Shown here: piece by piece, positions 9,129-17,157 of the stretch
Layout of the letters: each line of letters opens with the position of its first letter
How positions within the stretch are numbered: position 1 is the first letter of the stretch
DNA from: JADFJB01 sp964464595
Lineage (GTDB): Bacteria; Zhuqueibacterota; JdFR-76; DREG01
Direction: 5' to 3'
NCBI GenBank assembly: GCA_964464595.1
Contig: CAYXGW010000001.1
Coordinates: forward strand, 124,001 to 188,000
Length of the DNA: 64,000 nt
Notes under the pieces: model-generated
The model's input: the letters and a program-made list of their open reading frames with translations, nothing else
What the model was told of the DNA's origin: nothing
Database searches by the model: none
Translations under genes and position numbers: made by a program

Positions 9129-10304
9129 GTGTCAATTACTGAGAAAGACGCAAAGGATTATTTAGAAGATTTTATTTGGAGATTTAGTTTGAGTCTGTTA
9201 TTCATCGGCATTATAATCGGAGTTGTTTTTCTCGCCTACGCCAATGGCGCCAACGATAATTTCAAAGGTGTAGCAACGCTATTTGGCAGCGATACGACAA
9301 ATTATAAAACTGCAATTACCTGGGCAACAATAACCACTTTTGCTGGCAGTATTTGCTCTATCTTTCTGGCCAAAATGCTCCTCAATAAATTTACCGGCAA
9401 AGGGTTGGTGCCTGATTCCGTGGTTATTTCGCCTGAATTTATTTTTGCTGTCGCAATCGGGGCAGCGGCAACTGTTTTGCTTGCAACGTTCATCGGCTAT
9501 CCTATTTCCACAACCCATTCAATCACCGGAGCATTGGTTGGTAGCGGGATGATGGCATCATCGGCCGGGGTGAACTTGGCTAAACTGGGCAGCACATTCT
9601 TTCTGCCATTATTATTAAGCCCATTCATCGCTTTAACCCTGGCTGCCATGTTATATATCCTTTTTCATTTCGTACGCTTAAAGCTTGGCATCACTTGCCA
9701 ATCGATTGCTTTCATTCGCAAAGAGACCCAAGCCGTTCCTTCAGTTGTTCAATCATCTGGTGTGGCAGTAGATACTTCAACGAAATTAAAATTCGGCATC
9801 TCGGAGGGAAACGGACAGGAAAAGTATTCAGGATCGCTACTGGGTATTCGCTTTCAAAAAATGGTCGATGTTGCACATTTTATCAGTTCAGGCGCTGTCA
9901 GTTTTGCCAGAGGCTTAAATGATACACCGAAGATCGTCGCATTGTTATTGGGATTACAAGTGATGGGAATACCATCGAGCATGATGATTGTCGCTATTGC
10001 CATAGCTATCGGAGGGCTCCTCAATGCAAAAAAAGTAGCGATGACAATGAGTAAAAAAATCAGTACATTTAATGACGGACAGGGACTAACCGCTTTGCTC
10101 GTTACCAGTTTCCTGGTTATCTTTTCAAGCGTGTTGGCCTTCCCGGTCTCGACGACGCATGTATCCGTCGGATCAATCACCGGAATCGGATTTGTTAATC
10201 GAACGATTAATACGGGAATGATCTCAACCATTGTCCTGTCCTGGGTTCTCACTTTACCAATAGCTGCCGGCATCAGCGCTTTGGCTTATTTTAGTATCAG
10301 TTAA
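9129..10304 (+). CDS. PiT family inorganic phosphate permease
   Basis: The protein (391 aa from a GTG start) shows both inverted-repeat signatures of the PiT family: GANDNFKGVATLFG near residue 38 with PISTTHSITGALVG, and GLNDTPKIVALLLG with PVSTTHVSVGSITG in the second half. About ten membrane helices are apparent. PiT proteins carry phosphate with a cation and also accept arsenate. Placement between arsS and arsM suggests phosphate or arsenate entry coupled to arsenosugar formation; the substrate here is inferred. Confidence 0.88.
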   Translation: MSITEKDAKDYLEDFIWRFSLSLLFIGIIIGVVFLAYANGANDNFKGVATLFGSDTTNYKTAITWATITTFAGSICSIFLAKMLLNKFTGKGLVPDSVVISPEFIFAVAIGAAATVLLATFIGYPISTTHSITGALVGSGMMASSAGVNLAKLGSTFFLPLLLSPFIALTLAAMLYILFHFVRLKLGITCQSIAFIRKETQAVPSVVQSSGVAVDTSTKLKFGISEGNGQEKYSGSLLGIRFQKMVDVAHFISSGAVSFARGLNDTPKIVALLLGLQVMGIPSSMMIVAIAIAIGGLLNAKKVAMTMSKKISTFNDGQGLTALLVTSFLVIFSSVLAFPVSTTHVSVGSITGIGFVNRTINTGMISTIVLSWVLTLPIAAGISALAYFSIS

Positions 10305-10347
10305 TTTGTACCTGTTCAGCTATTGGCAATTGGCTGTTAGCTATTGG

Positions 10348-10365
10348 CATCCCGACGCTTCGGGA
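10348..10365. repeat. short hairpin in the pit-arsM gap
   Basis: ATCCCGA then TCGGGAT form a 7-bp stem with a four-base loop. It sits in a 281-base gap that also contains several copies of the word AGCTATTGGC (10319-10347 and 10541-10551). No T-run follows, so a terminator is not supported. It looks like a common intergenic repeat. Confidence 0.4.
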
Positions 10366-10585
10366 TAGGTAAAATTAAGTGAGAAATTTAGGACTCTGAA
10401 TATTTGGTAAGAAGGTTTTGCCATTGTTTATTAAATTTACTGATTGTTAAATTGGCTGCCTGATGACAAAAGATGGTTAAGTGATTATGGCTCATTTAAA
10501 TCATAGAAAAAAAATGATAAACAATCTCATCAGTAAGCTAAAAGCTATTGGCTGAATGGTTATTTTAATATTTTAAGGAGTTTCA

Positions 10586-11557
10586 ATGGAAACCTACTTG
10601 GAAACCACGAAAAACGTATATAAAGAAGCCGCGCTAAATCCGGATAAAGGACTTTGCTGCACAACCTCCCCTATCTGGCAGCTGTCCGGACTATCAATTC
10701 CCCAAAAGATGCTGGATATGAATTACGGCTGCGGCAGTACGGTGCACCCGCGTGATTTGGTAAACAATCCGACGATCTTGTATGTTGGCATTGGCGGCGG
10801 TATGGAGCTGCTGCAATTTTCTTATTTTAGCCGCAAGAACAGCGGCGTCATTGGCCTGGATGTAGTCGATGAAATGGTTACAGCTTGCCGGGAAAATTTT
10901 CAGGAAGCGGAGCGGCTCAATTCCTGGTTTGAAGCCGATTTTATCGATATTCGTAAAGGCGATGCACTATCGCTTCCTATTGAGGATGAGTCTATTGAAG
11001 TGGCGGCGCAAAACTGTTTGTTCAACATATTTACTGAAAATGATCTCATTCAAGCACTGGCGGAAATGTACAGAGTGCTGCAGCCTCGCGGAAGACTGGT
11101 GTTATCGGATCCGGTTTGCGAATCATCCATTCCCGATCATTTAAGGAGCGACGAAAGACTGCGTGCGCTATGCCTTACCGGGGCGCTGCCTCTGAACGAC
11201 TACATCAAACGAATAACAGATATTGGATTCGGCACGATAGAATTGAGGGCCAAGCGCCCCTACCGTGTTCTTGATCCCAAACAATACGATACCGACGAAT
11301 TGATCTACATCGAAAGCGTTGAAATATGTGACATAAAAGATCCCATGCCGGATGACGGGCCTTGTGTGTTTACCGGTAAAGCCGCCATCTATTTTGGCGA
11401 TGACGAATACCTGGATGATGGCAAGGGTCATGTCCTGGTGCGGAATCAACCCATAGCAGTTTGCGACAAAACAGCCGGAGACTTGAATGGACTCGGCAGG
11501 GATGATTTATTGATTACGGAATCCACTTATTTTTATGATGGCGGTGGGTGTTGTTAG
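10586..11557 (+). CDS. arsM: arsenite methyltransferase ArsM (arsenosugar type)
   Basis: AAGGAG lies seven bases before the ATG. The chain has N-terminal Cys24-Cys25, an MNYGCGS motif (Cys49), a class I SAM-binding glycine motif LYVGIGGGMEL (about residues 65-75), a post-motif SLPIEDESIEVA, and ends in DGGGCC. This arrangement matches the ArsM version annotated with arsenosugar biosynthesis. It methylates trivalent arsenic with SAM, giving dimethylarsenic for ArsS. It is the last gene of the cluster, separated from the PiT gene by 281 bases, so it may have its own promoter. Its 3' end is copied twice downstream. Confidence 0.92.
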   Translation: METYLETTKNVYKEAALNPDKGLCCTTSPIWQLSGLSIPQKMLDMNYGCGSTVHPRDLVNNPTILYVGIGGGMELLQFSYFSRKNSGVIGLDVVDEMVTACRENFQEAERLNSWFEADFIDIRKGDALSLPIEDESIEVAAQNCLFNIFTENDLIQALAEMYRVLQPRGRLVLSDPVCESSIPDHLRSDERLRALCLTGALPLNDYIKRITDIGFGTIELRAKRPYRVLDPKQYDTDELIYIESVEICDIKDPMPDDGPCVFTGKAAIYFGDDEYLDDGKGHVLVRNQPIAVCDKTAGDLNGLGRDDLLITESTYFYDGGGCC

Positions 11558-11845
11558 GGCTTCCTGAATAAATGTCATTTCAATCCCGTCCTAGCGGGAG
11601 AGAAATCTTAACTCCACACAATTCCAACTATTAAAATGGTTTGCTCCCGACGGCTTTTATTTTTTTTAAAGCGACTGACCTAATAACCTACCGGCTATGA
11701 ACACACTAATCCCTCTGTTCCATAAATGCGTGTAGATATGGTCGGGAAGCGCATCCGTTAATGGATTGAGTAATTTTTATTGCCATGATTATTTGGTTGA
11801 CATTATAAAACAAGGTTTTTACATTAACGTCACATTACCAAGTTC
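11449..11845. repeat. arsM 3' end plus downstream flank, copy A
   Basis: This 397-base block (last ~109 bases of arsM plus ~290 bases of untranslated flank) is repeated at 15208-15604 in the same direction with scattered substitutions and small indels. The noncoding stretch 11558-11866 contains nothing else I recognise, apart from a weak CCCG/CGGG hairpin near 11588. Copies share landmarks such as AATAAATGTCATTTC and TTTTACATTAACGT. Confidence 0.8.
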
Positions 11846-11866
11846 ATTTTAACCAAAAAGAAGTCT

Positions 11867-12175
11867 TCAAAAATAGAAAGTTAGCGACACATAGGAAGCA
11901 TTGCGCGAGAACCTATAGGGGCCATCTGTAATCAGAACCGAAGCGGCTTTACGAACGTCGAACGTCGTTCCGGCTCGGTGAAAGCGAGGGAGTACAGGAG
12001 GCATTATCAGCAGATTTACAGCGATAAGGAGCGATCCGACGATGTATCTCCACGAGCCAAGCCAAGGCGACATAGCCCATAGAGAGTTGAGCACAATCAC
12101 GGTTAAAAGCGCGGCCAGGTAAATAACCGGTGGAGGCAAACGAATTCCAGATCTGATATGCATTTCTGAGTTCAT
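11867..12175 (-). pseudogene. truncated isoprenylcysteine methyltransferase-like gene
   Basis: The first about 100 residues resemble the small ICMT/phospholipid-methyltransferase membrane family: three hydrophobic helices, then GPYRFSRN.SYVSL. Family members run to about 150-160 residues with a catalytic C-terminal part. Here the frame ends immediately after that motif, so the active site is missing. The start is the second in-frame ATG, chosen because a weak AAGG precedes it; a GTG at 12211 is also possible. It follows the histidine kinase gene in the same direction, and its missing end borders the arsM flank duplication. Confidence 0.7.
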
Positions 12176-12245
12176 ACCTTTACCAAGTTGATGTGCGTCC
12201 CAACTGGCCACTGCCGCCCCGCGAGGTGTTCGTAAAACTTTGGTT

Positions 12246-13859
12246 TTACGTTCTAGGAACAGTCGGCAAAGTAATTGTGAACGTTGTTCCCTTGCCGACT
12301 GTACTCTCCACGGCTATCTTACCATGGTGTTTCTGAATGATATTATGACTAATCGACAAGCCTAGGCCGGTTCCGATACCGACTCCCTTGGTTGTAAAAC
12401 CGGGGTCGAAGATTTTGTTTAGTTTCTCGGGCGGGATCCCCTTTCCCGTGTCCGTGATCTTGACATAGACGTTGGCCGCGTCCGTCGAGGTCTTGATCCG
12501 TATTGTGCCCTTTTTCTCAATCGCCTGAATCGCGTTCGAGAGAAGATTCATAAAAACCTGGTTCAGCTCCTGAGGATAACAATAGATCCGTGGAACATCG
12601 CCATAGTTTCTTATCACCTCGGTCTTGTTCTTCAGTTCGTGATGCAACAGGGTCAGCGTGCTCTCGAGTCCCTCGTGGATGTCGGCCTTGTCGAGCTCCG
12701 ACACGTCCAGTCGGGCAAAAGTTTTCAGGCTTCGAATGATTTTCGTAATTCTATCGCTTCCCTCTACTGCGATCTCGGCATTTTCCGTAAGCAGTCTTAT
12801 TGCCGTTTGAAAATGCCTGTTGTCTAAGATGGCCTGCGCAGAGCTTCCTTGCTCAATGATTTCTTTCAGCTGTTGGGCACACCGTCTCGAAACATCCGAG
12901 GCGCTCTTGACCGCCCCCATCGGATTGTTGATCTCGTGAGCCACGCCAGCGACGAGGTTGCCGAGCGACGCCATCTTCTCCCGCAACACCAGTTGATTCT
13001 GGGTCTCTTTGAGCCGGCGAAGCGTACTTTCGAGCTCTGCGGTACGCTCGTGCACACGCTGTTCTAGTTCAGCATTCAGCTTGCGAATCTCTTCTTCGGC
13101 CTTTACAAGCTCCGTAACATCCAGTCCCGTTCCCACCATCCGGATGGGATTATTGGCCTCATCCGTAGTAACCTCTCCGCGCGCGTGAAGCGTGCAAATC
13201 GTGCCATCCGAACGAACGATTCGGTGATAGAAGTCAAGCGGCGTGCGGTTTTGATACGACCCATCAACCAGACCTCTGACACGTTCCCGATCATCAGGAT
13301 GGATGCGTTCCAGGAAGCCTTCATACGATGCCCCAAATTCTTCAGGGTTCAGGCCATAAATCTTGTATAGCTCATCGGACCAGGTGACGACATTTTCGGC
13401 AATATCCCACTCCCAGATACCGAGATGAGCGACCCGCTGCGCCTCCAAGAGGAATCGCCTGTTTTCCTCTAATTTCTCCGCCGCTCTTCTGCGCTCGGCG
13501 TGATCGCGAACGAAGCTGCAAATGTATTCCTTGCCATCGAATTCGATAAAGTTGTTTGTGACGCCTACGGGGATAATACGACCATCTTTTCTGCGATGCT
13601 CGGCCTCGAAGTTGTGCATGCGCATTTTCTTTAGCCTCCCCCAATACCTCGCCCCTCTTTCTGCCGAGTAGTCGACGAGGATGTCATAAATTGTCATGGA
13701 GAGTAACTCATCCCGTGAGTATCCAAACAGCTGGCACGCGGCCTCGTTCACGCGGAAAAGACGAAAATCGGTGTCAATCCAAAGAATAGCGTCTGCAGCT
13801 CTTTCAATGGTGAAGTGGGAGAGTCGCTGCTCTTGGTGACCCTGTTTCGCACTGCTCAT
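12246..13859 (-). CDS. PAS-PAS sensor histidine kinase
   Basis: Two PAS domains (about residues 15-120 and 135-250) with PAC-type ends precede a coiled coil (255-300). A HisKA-type phosphoacceptor domain has His308 in AGVAHEINNP. The HATPase domain shows the N box (NQVFMNLLSNAIQAI), G1 (DTGKGIPPE) and G2 (GTGLGLSIS). There is no transmembrane segment, so sensing is cytoplasmic. No response regulator is adjacent, so it is an orphan. Its ATG overlaps the stop of a short SRPBCC fragment (ATGA), which suggests translational coupling. Base composition is visibly more G+C-rich than the arsenosugar cluster. Confidence 0.93.
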   Translation of the reverse strand: MSSAKQGHQEQRLSHFTIERAADAILWIDTDFRLFRVNEAACQLFGYSRDELLSMTIYDILVDYSAERGARYWGRLKKMRMHNFEAEHRRKDGRIIPVGVTNNFIEFDGKEYICSFVRDHAERRRAAEKLEENRRFLLEAQRVAHLGIWEWDIAENVVTWSDELYKIYGLNPEEFGASYEGFLERIHPDDRERVRGLVDGSYQNRTPLDFYHRIVRSDGTICTLHARGEVTTDEANNPIRMVGTGLDVTELVKAEEEIRKLNAELEQRVHERTAELESTLRRLKETQNQLVLREKMASLGNLVAGVAHEINNPMGAVKSASDVSRRCAQQLKEIIEQGSSAQAILDNRHFQTAIRLLTENAEIAVEGSDRITKIIRSLKTFARLDVSELDKADIHEGLESTLTLLHHELKNKTEVIRNYGDVPRIYCYPQELNQVFMNLLSNAIQAIEKKGTIRIKTSTDAANVYVKITDTGKGIPPEKLNKIFDPGFTTKGVGIGTGLGLSISHNIIQKHHGKIAVESTVGKGTTFTITLPTVPRT

Positions 13860-13945
13860 TTGGAGTTCCCGTCAATCTTGACCAGAACCTCCCAAACGTC
13901 GTCCACAGGGGCATCAACCTCGATGTCAGTTGTAAAAGTCGCCAT
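13856..13945 (-). pseudogene. N-terminal fragment of an SRPBCC-domain protein
   Basis: This 29-residue frame begins MATFTTDIEVDAPVDDVWEVL, the typical first strand of polyketide-cyclase/START-like (SRPBCC) proteins. AAAGGAG lies about ten bases upstream. It then stops in an ATGA overlap with the histidine kinase start. Full proteins are ~140 residues, so this is a truncated remnant that may now act as a coupled leader for the kinase. Confidence 0.6.
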
Positions 13946-14310
13946 GAATGCCAGTCTCCTTTCAGAAAATTTTACGCCGATTAGGGCCCTGTCTAACAAT
14001 AGTTTATCAGACCTAATTATTTTGGTAACTGGCCAATTGTATTGTCCAATAAAACAATAGTTCATGTTATTCAAGTCCATGAAAATAATCAATCTATCTT
14101 AATTATCAAAAATGTTTATGGGTCAGAAAAATGTCCAATAAAGTTAAATTAAAAGTTTATCAGCCATTAAATACAATATGTGACAGCGAATGTCAAGATA
14201 TTTCTTTGGATCATTAATAAAAAGATCCCCGATAAACTTGTACCCGAATATTTATATCGGGTAAGCGTTCGGGGATGAAAGTTTGGTAGTTCTCAAACTG
14301 AATTTTTGTC

Positions 14311-14405
14311 ACAACCTTCCCTAACCCCTCCTTAAAAAAAAGGAGGGGAATTACTGGGGACGCTATTGAAAATTACAATATAATTAAACTGAATCCTATC
14401 ATCAC
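14311..14405. repeat. interspersed hairpin repeat, copy 1
   Basis: The 358-base gap 14093-14450 holds no gene. It contains this 95-base unit: CTAACCCCTCCTT and AAGGAGGGGAATTAC arms, then GCTATTGAAAATTA and CCTATCATCA. A second copy in the same direction is at 21175-21277, so the two bracket the arsM remnants and the TIR/nSTAND1 genes. Confidence 0.75.
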
Positions 14406-14448
14406 AATTATACCTAATTCTTGCTGATATAAATACTGTTATTATAAG

Positions 14449-14671
14449 TCCCTGCGTGTTTACCGGTAAAGCCGCCATCTATTTTGGTGAAGATGAATAC
14501 CTGGATGATGGCATGGGTCATGTCCTAGTGCGGAATCAACCCATAGTAGTATGCGACAAAACAGCCGCAGACTTGAATGGGCTCGCCAGGGATGATTTAT
14601 TGATAACTGAGTCTACTTATTTTTATGATGGTGGGGGGTGTTGTTAGGGCCTTGCTGAATAAATGTCATTA
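14449..14671 (+). pseudogene. 5'-truncated arsM copy (3' end only)
   Basis: From the conserved FTGKAAIYFG motif to the DGGGCC end this matches the last about 63 codons of arsM with few changes, and continues a short way into the downstream flank (AATAAATGTCATT). The methyltransferase core is absent, so it cannot be catalytic. An ATG-less entry (CTGCGTGTTTACC) marks the junction with unrelated sequence. Confidence 0.85.
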
Positions 14672-14798
14672 GACAAACCTTTTGCTTGCCAACCAACTAT
14701 CGTCTTTTTATATTTAATAAAATCCAGTCTGAAAAAAAATAATTCAGATAAAATCCTACTATCTGGGATTACAAAAGTAAGCGGCAAGGAAAAATTGA

Positions 14799-15181
14799 AT
14801 GGGCATGTTCAAAAAGAAGGTAAGAGTCTCAAACAGCAAGAACCCGAAACAACACTTTGAAGAAGAATTCTGGGTAGATACAGGAGCTCTCTACTCTTTT
14901 GTCCCGGAAGATTATCTTGAAAGAATTGGTATAGAGCCGGTAGTTAAAGGGAATTTGATACTTGCGGATGGCCGACAGGATACAAGACTACTTGGCTTTT
15001 GCGACTTTCAAATTGAAGGTCTCGAGGGCTCTATTCCTTGTCCATGATTTTTGCTCCTAAGGATTCCCTTTTCTTGCTTGGAGCAACAGCTTTGGAGAAT
15101 TTTGGAGTCGATGTGGATCCGATTCACAAAAAGTTGAAACCAATTCTGGCAATTATAGGTGGATTTTTAGCATCACAATGA
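14799..15181 (+). pseudogene. clan AA retropepsin-like aspartic protease, frameshifted
   Basis: The ATG at 14799 has AAGGA about eight bases upstream. The first frame encodes FWVDTGALYSFVP (catalytic DTGA) and LADGR. After a shift near 15030-15044 the second frame gives FAPKDSLFLLGATALENFGV, the paired LLGATALE motif, and ends at 15181. Bacterial single-domain members of this family (about 120 residues) have both motifs in one frame. The shift is one base, from mutation or assembly error. Confidence 0.75.
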
Positions 15182-15207
15182 GATCAATTACGGGGATTTG
15201 TCTGTTT

Positions 15208-15604
15208 AGCCAATATCAGTATGCAACAAAACAGCTGGAAACTTGAATGGACTCGGCAGGAATGATTTAATAAATACGGAATCCACTTATTTTTATGATG
15301 GCGGGGGTGTTGTTAGACTCTTCCTGAATAAATGTCATTTCGATCCCGCCTGGCGGGAGAGAAATCTTAACTCCACACAATTCCAATTATTAAAATGGTT
15401 AGCCCTCAACAGCTTTTACTTTTTTTTATGCGGTTGAGCTTTGAAGCTACCAGGCTGCGAAAGCTCAATGCCCATCTGATTAAAACATGCGTGTAAATTA
15501 TGGGTGGGAATCGCCTCCGTTAATGAATTGAGTAATTTTAATTGCCATGATTATTGCTTGAAATCATAAAAAAAGATTTTTACATTAACGTTACATCATC
15601 AATT
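15208..15604. repeat. arsM 3' end plus flank, copy B (decayed)
   Basis: This block matches 11449-11845. The arsM part has lost one base near its end, so the terminal DGGGCC becomes DGGGVV and reads on. The flank diverges but keeps the same order of landmarks. The stretch 15318-15708 holds only this flank and the ribosome site of the TIR gene. Confidence 0.8.
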
Positions 15605-15708
15605 ATTTTTTGCTAGTCTATAAGCTAAAAGATAAGGCGTTTGCGACAAGTTTTCCCCTTTTTTACAAAGGCGGAAGTCGGAAGTGTGGGCGTATGGAGG
15701 TATTTCAA

Positions 15709-17157
15709 ATGTTTAATTCGAAAACATCTTTTGTTAAGAGGTTTGAACACGATATCTTCTTGAGCTATGCCCATGTGGACAATGAGAAGGTATTTGGAAA
15801 AGAGGGTTGGGTAAGCACGCTGGTGACGAACCTGTGTCTGCTGGTGAACCGAAAATTGAGACGGAAAGACAGCGTCTCAATCTGGTGGGATAAAACCAAC
15901 CTCCATGGTAACGATGAAATCACTCCAGAGATCCACGAAAAGGTGCAAAACTCGGCCACGATTCTGCTGGTCATGTCACCGGGTTATTTGGGTTCACAAT
16001 GGTGTATTCAGGAGCTTGAGCTTTTCTTTGAGAAGCTTCCGGACGGGTCAGGCAAACGGATCTTCGTGGTTGACTTGCAGCCCCCGGACAAGGACCAGGA
16101 GACGACTGAGGAACTGGCGGATATCCTTGGGTATCGCTTCTGGTATTTTGACAAAGACAACAACCGAGTACGCGCCCTAGAAATCGATGCGCCGGAACCG
16201 CACAAAACCAATTACATTCGACGGGTTGAGGATTTGGCCTCTGACATCAGTCACCGACTGAAAACCATGGCGAAGGAGACGCCGAGTGCGTCTGAAGAAC
16301 CCAAAGCTACAGTCTATCTCGCGGAGGTGACTGACGACCTCGACCTCCGCCGCGATCAGGTTCGACGTTACATGGAAGATGATCAAATCCGGGCATTGCC
16401 CACTCGGCGCTACTTGGAAGGCCAGACGTTTCATAAGGCGCTCGTTGAAGATTTGAAGCAATGTACGTTGTTTGTCCAGCTCCTGGGAGAGTTTCCGGGA
16501 AAGACGCCGCCGGAGATTCTCCAAGGTTACACCCGCCTGCAACTGAAAGAGGCTAAAGCCCTCAATCTGCCGATTTTGCAATGGCGCGACCCTACTCTTG
16601 TGGTGGAGGAAGTGGCCTCGAAAGATCAACGCGAGTTGCTGGAGTCCGAGACCGTCTATGCCGAGTCTTTGGAATCTTTCAAGCAAAGAGTGGTACAAAC
16701 CACCTCCCGGCCGACCCCTCCCACCTCTTCTCCATCAGTTCAAAGTGCACCTTTTGTCTTTATCAATGCAGAAGGGTGCGATCGGAATCTCGCGGAAGAT
16801 ATCCGTGATCAAGTGGATGACCGACTGACAAAATTTCTTCCAAACAGCGAAGGCAAGGCCGCTGAAATCAGAAGAGACCTGGAAGACAAACTGCGTGAAT
16901 GTGACGCATTGATCGTCGTCTATGGCGAGGCGCCACTTACTTGGGTCGATAAGCAACTTCTTTATTACCGCCGAATCATTCCCGAGCGGAATCGGAAACT
17001 TCGCATCCTAGGAATCTGCGATGGGCCGCCGGAGGTAAAGCAGGAGGTGTCAACGCGAATGCCGGGGCTGGAAATCCTTCCATTTCGAATGGGGCTGGAT
17101 AAACAACGACTGAATTCCTTTCTCACGCCACTGCTGGAAGAGAGGAAGGAACGATGA
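15709..17157 (+). CDS. protein with one TIR and two TIR-like domains
   Basis: I start at ATG 15709, seven bases after GGAGGT; an in-frame extension to 15610 lies inside the duplicated flank. Residues 13-185 are a TIR domain (HDIFLSYAHVD) with the likely catalytic Glu102 in QWCIQELELF. Residues 200-330 (TVYLAEVTDDLDLRRDQVRRY, then CTLFVQLLG) and 348-475 (FVFINAEGCDRNLAEDIRDQV, then CDALIVVYG) repeat the same alpha/beta plan and look TIR-like without an obvious catalytic Glu. The gene overlaps the nSTAND1 gene by four bases (ATGA). TIR domains of this kind often cleave NAD+ when a partner senses infection. The adapter or effector role is inferred. Confidence 0.85.
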   Translation: MFNSKTSFVKRFEHDIFLSYAHVDNEKVFGKEGWVSTLVTNLCLLVNRKLRRKDSVSIWWDKTNLHGNDEITPEIHEKVQNSATILLVMSPGYLGSQWCIQELELFFEKLPDGSGKRIFVVDLQPPDKDQETTEELADILGYRFWYFDKDNNRVRALEIDAPEPHKTNYIRRVEDLASDISHRLKTMAKETPSASEEPKATVYLAEVTDDLDLRRDQVRRYMEDDQIRALPTRRYLEGQTFHKALVEDLKQCTLFVQLLGEFPGKTPPEILQGYTRLQLKEAKALNLPILQWRDPTLVVEEVASKDQRELLESETVYAESLESFKQRVVQTTSRPTPPTSSPSVQSAPFVFINAEGCDRNLAEDIRDQVDDRLTKFLPNSEGKAAEIRRDLEDKLRECDALIVVYGEAPLTWVDKQLLYYRRIIPERNRKLRILGICDGPPEVKQEVSTRMPGLEILPFRMGLDKQRLNSFLTPLLEERKER

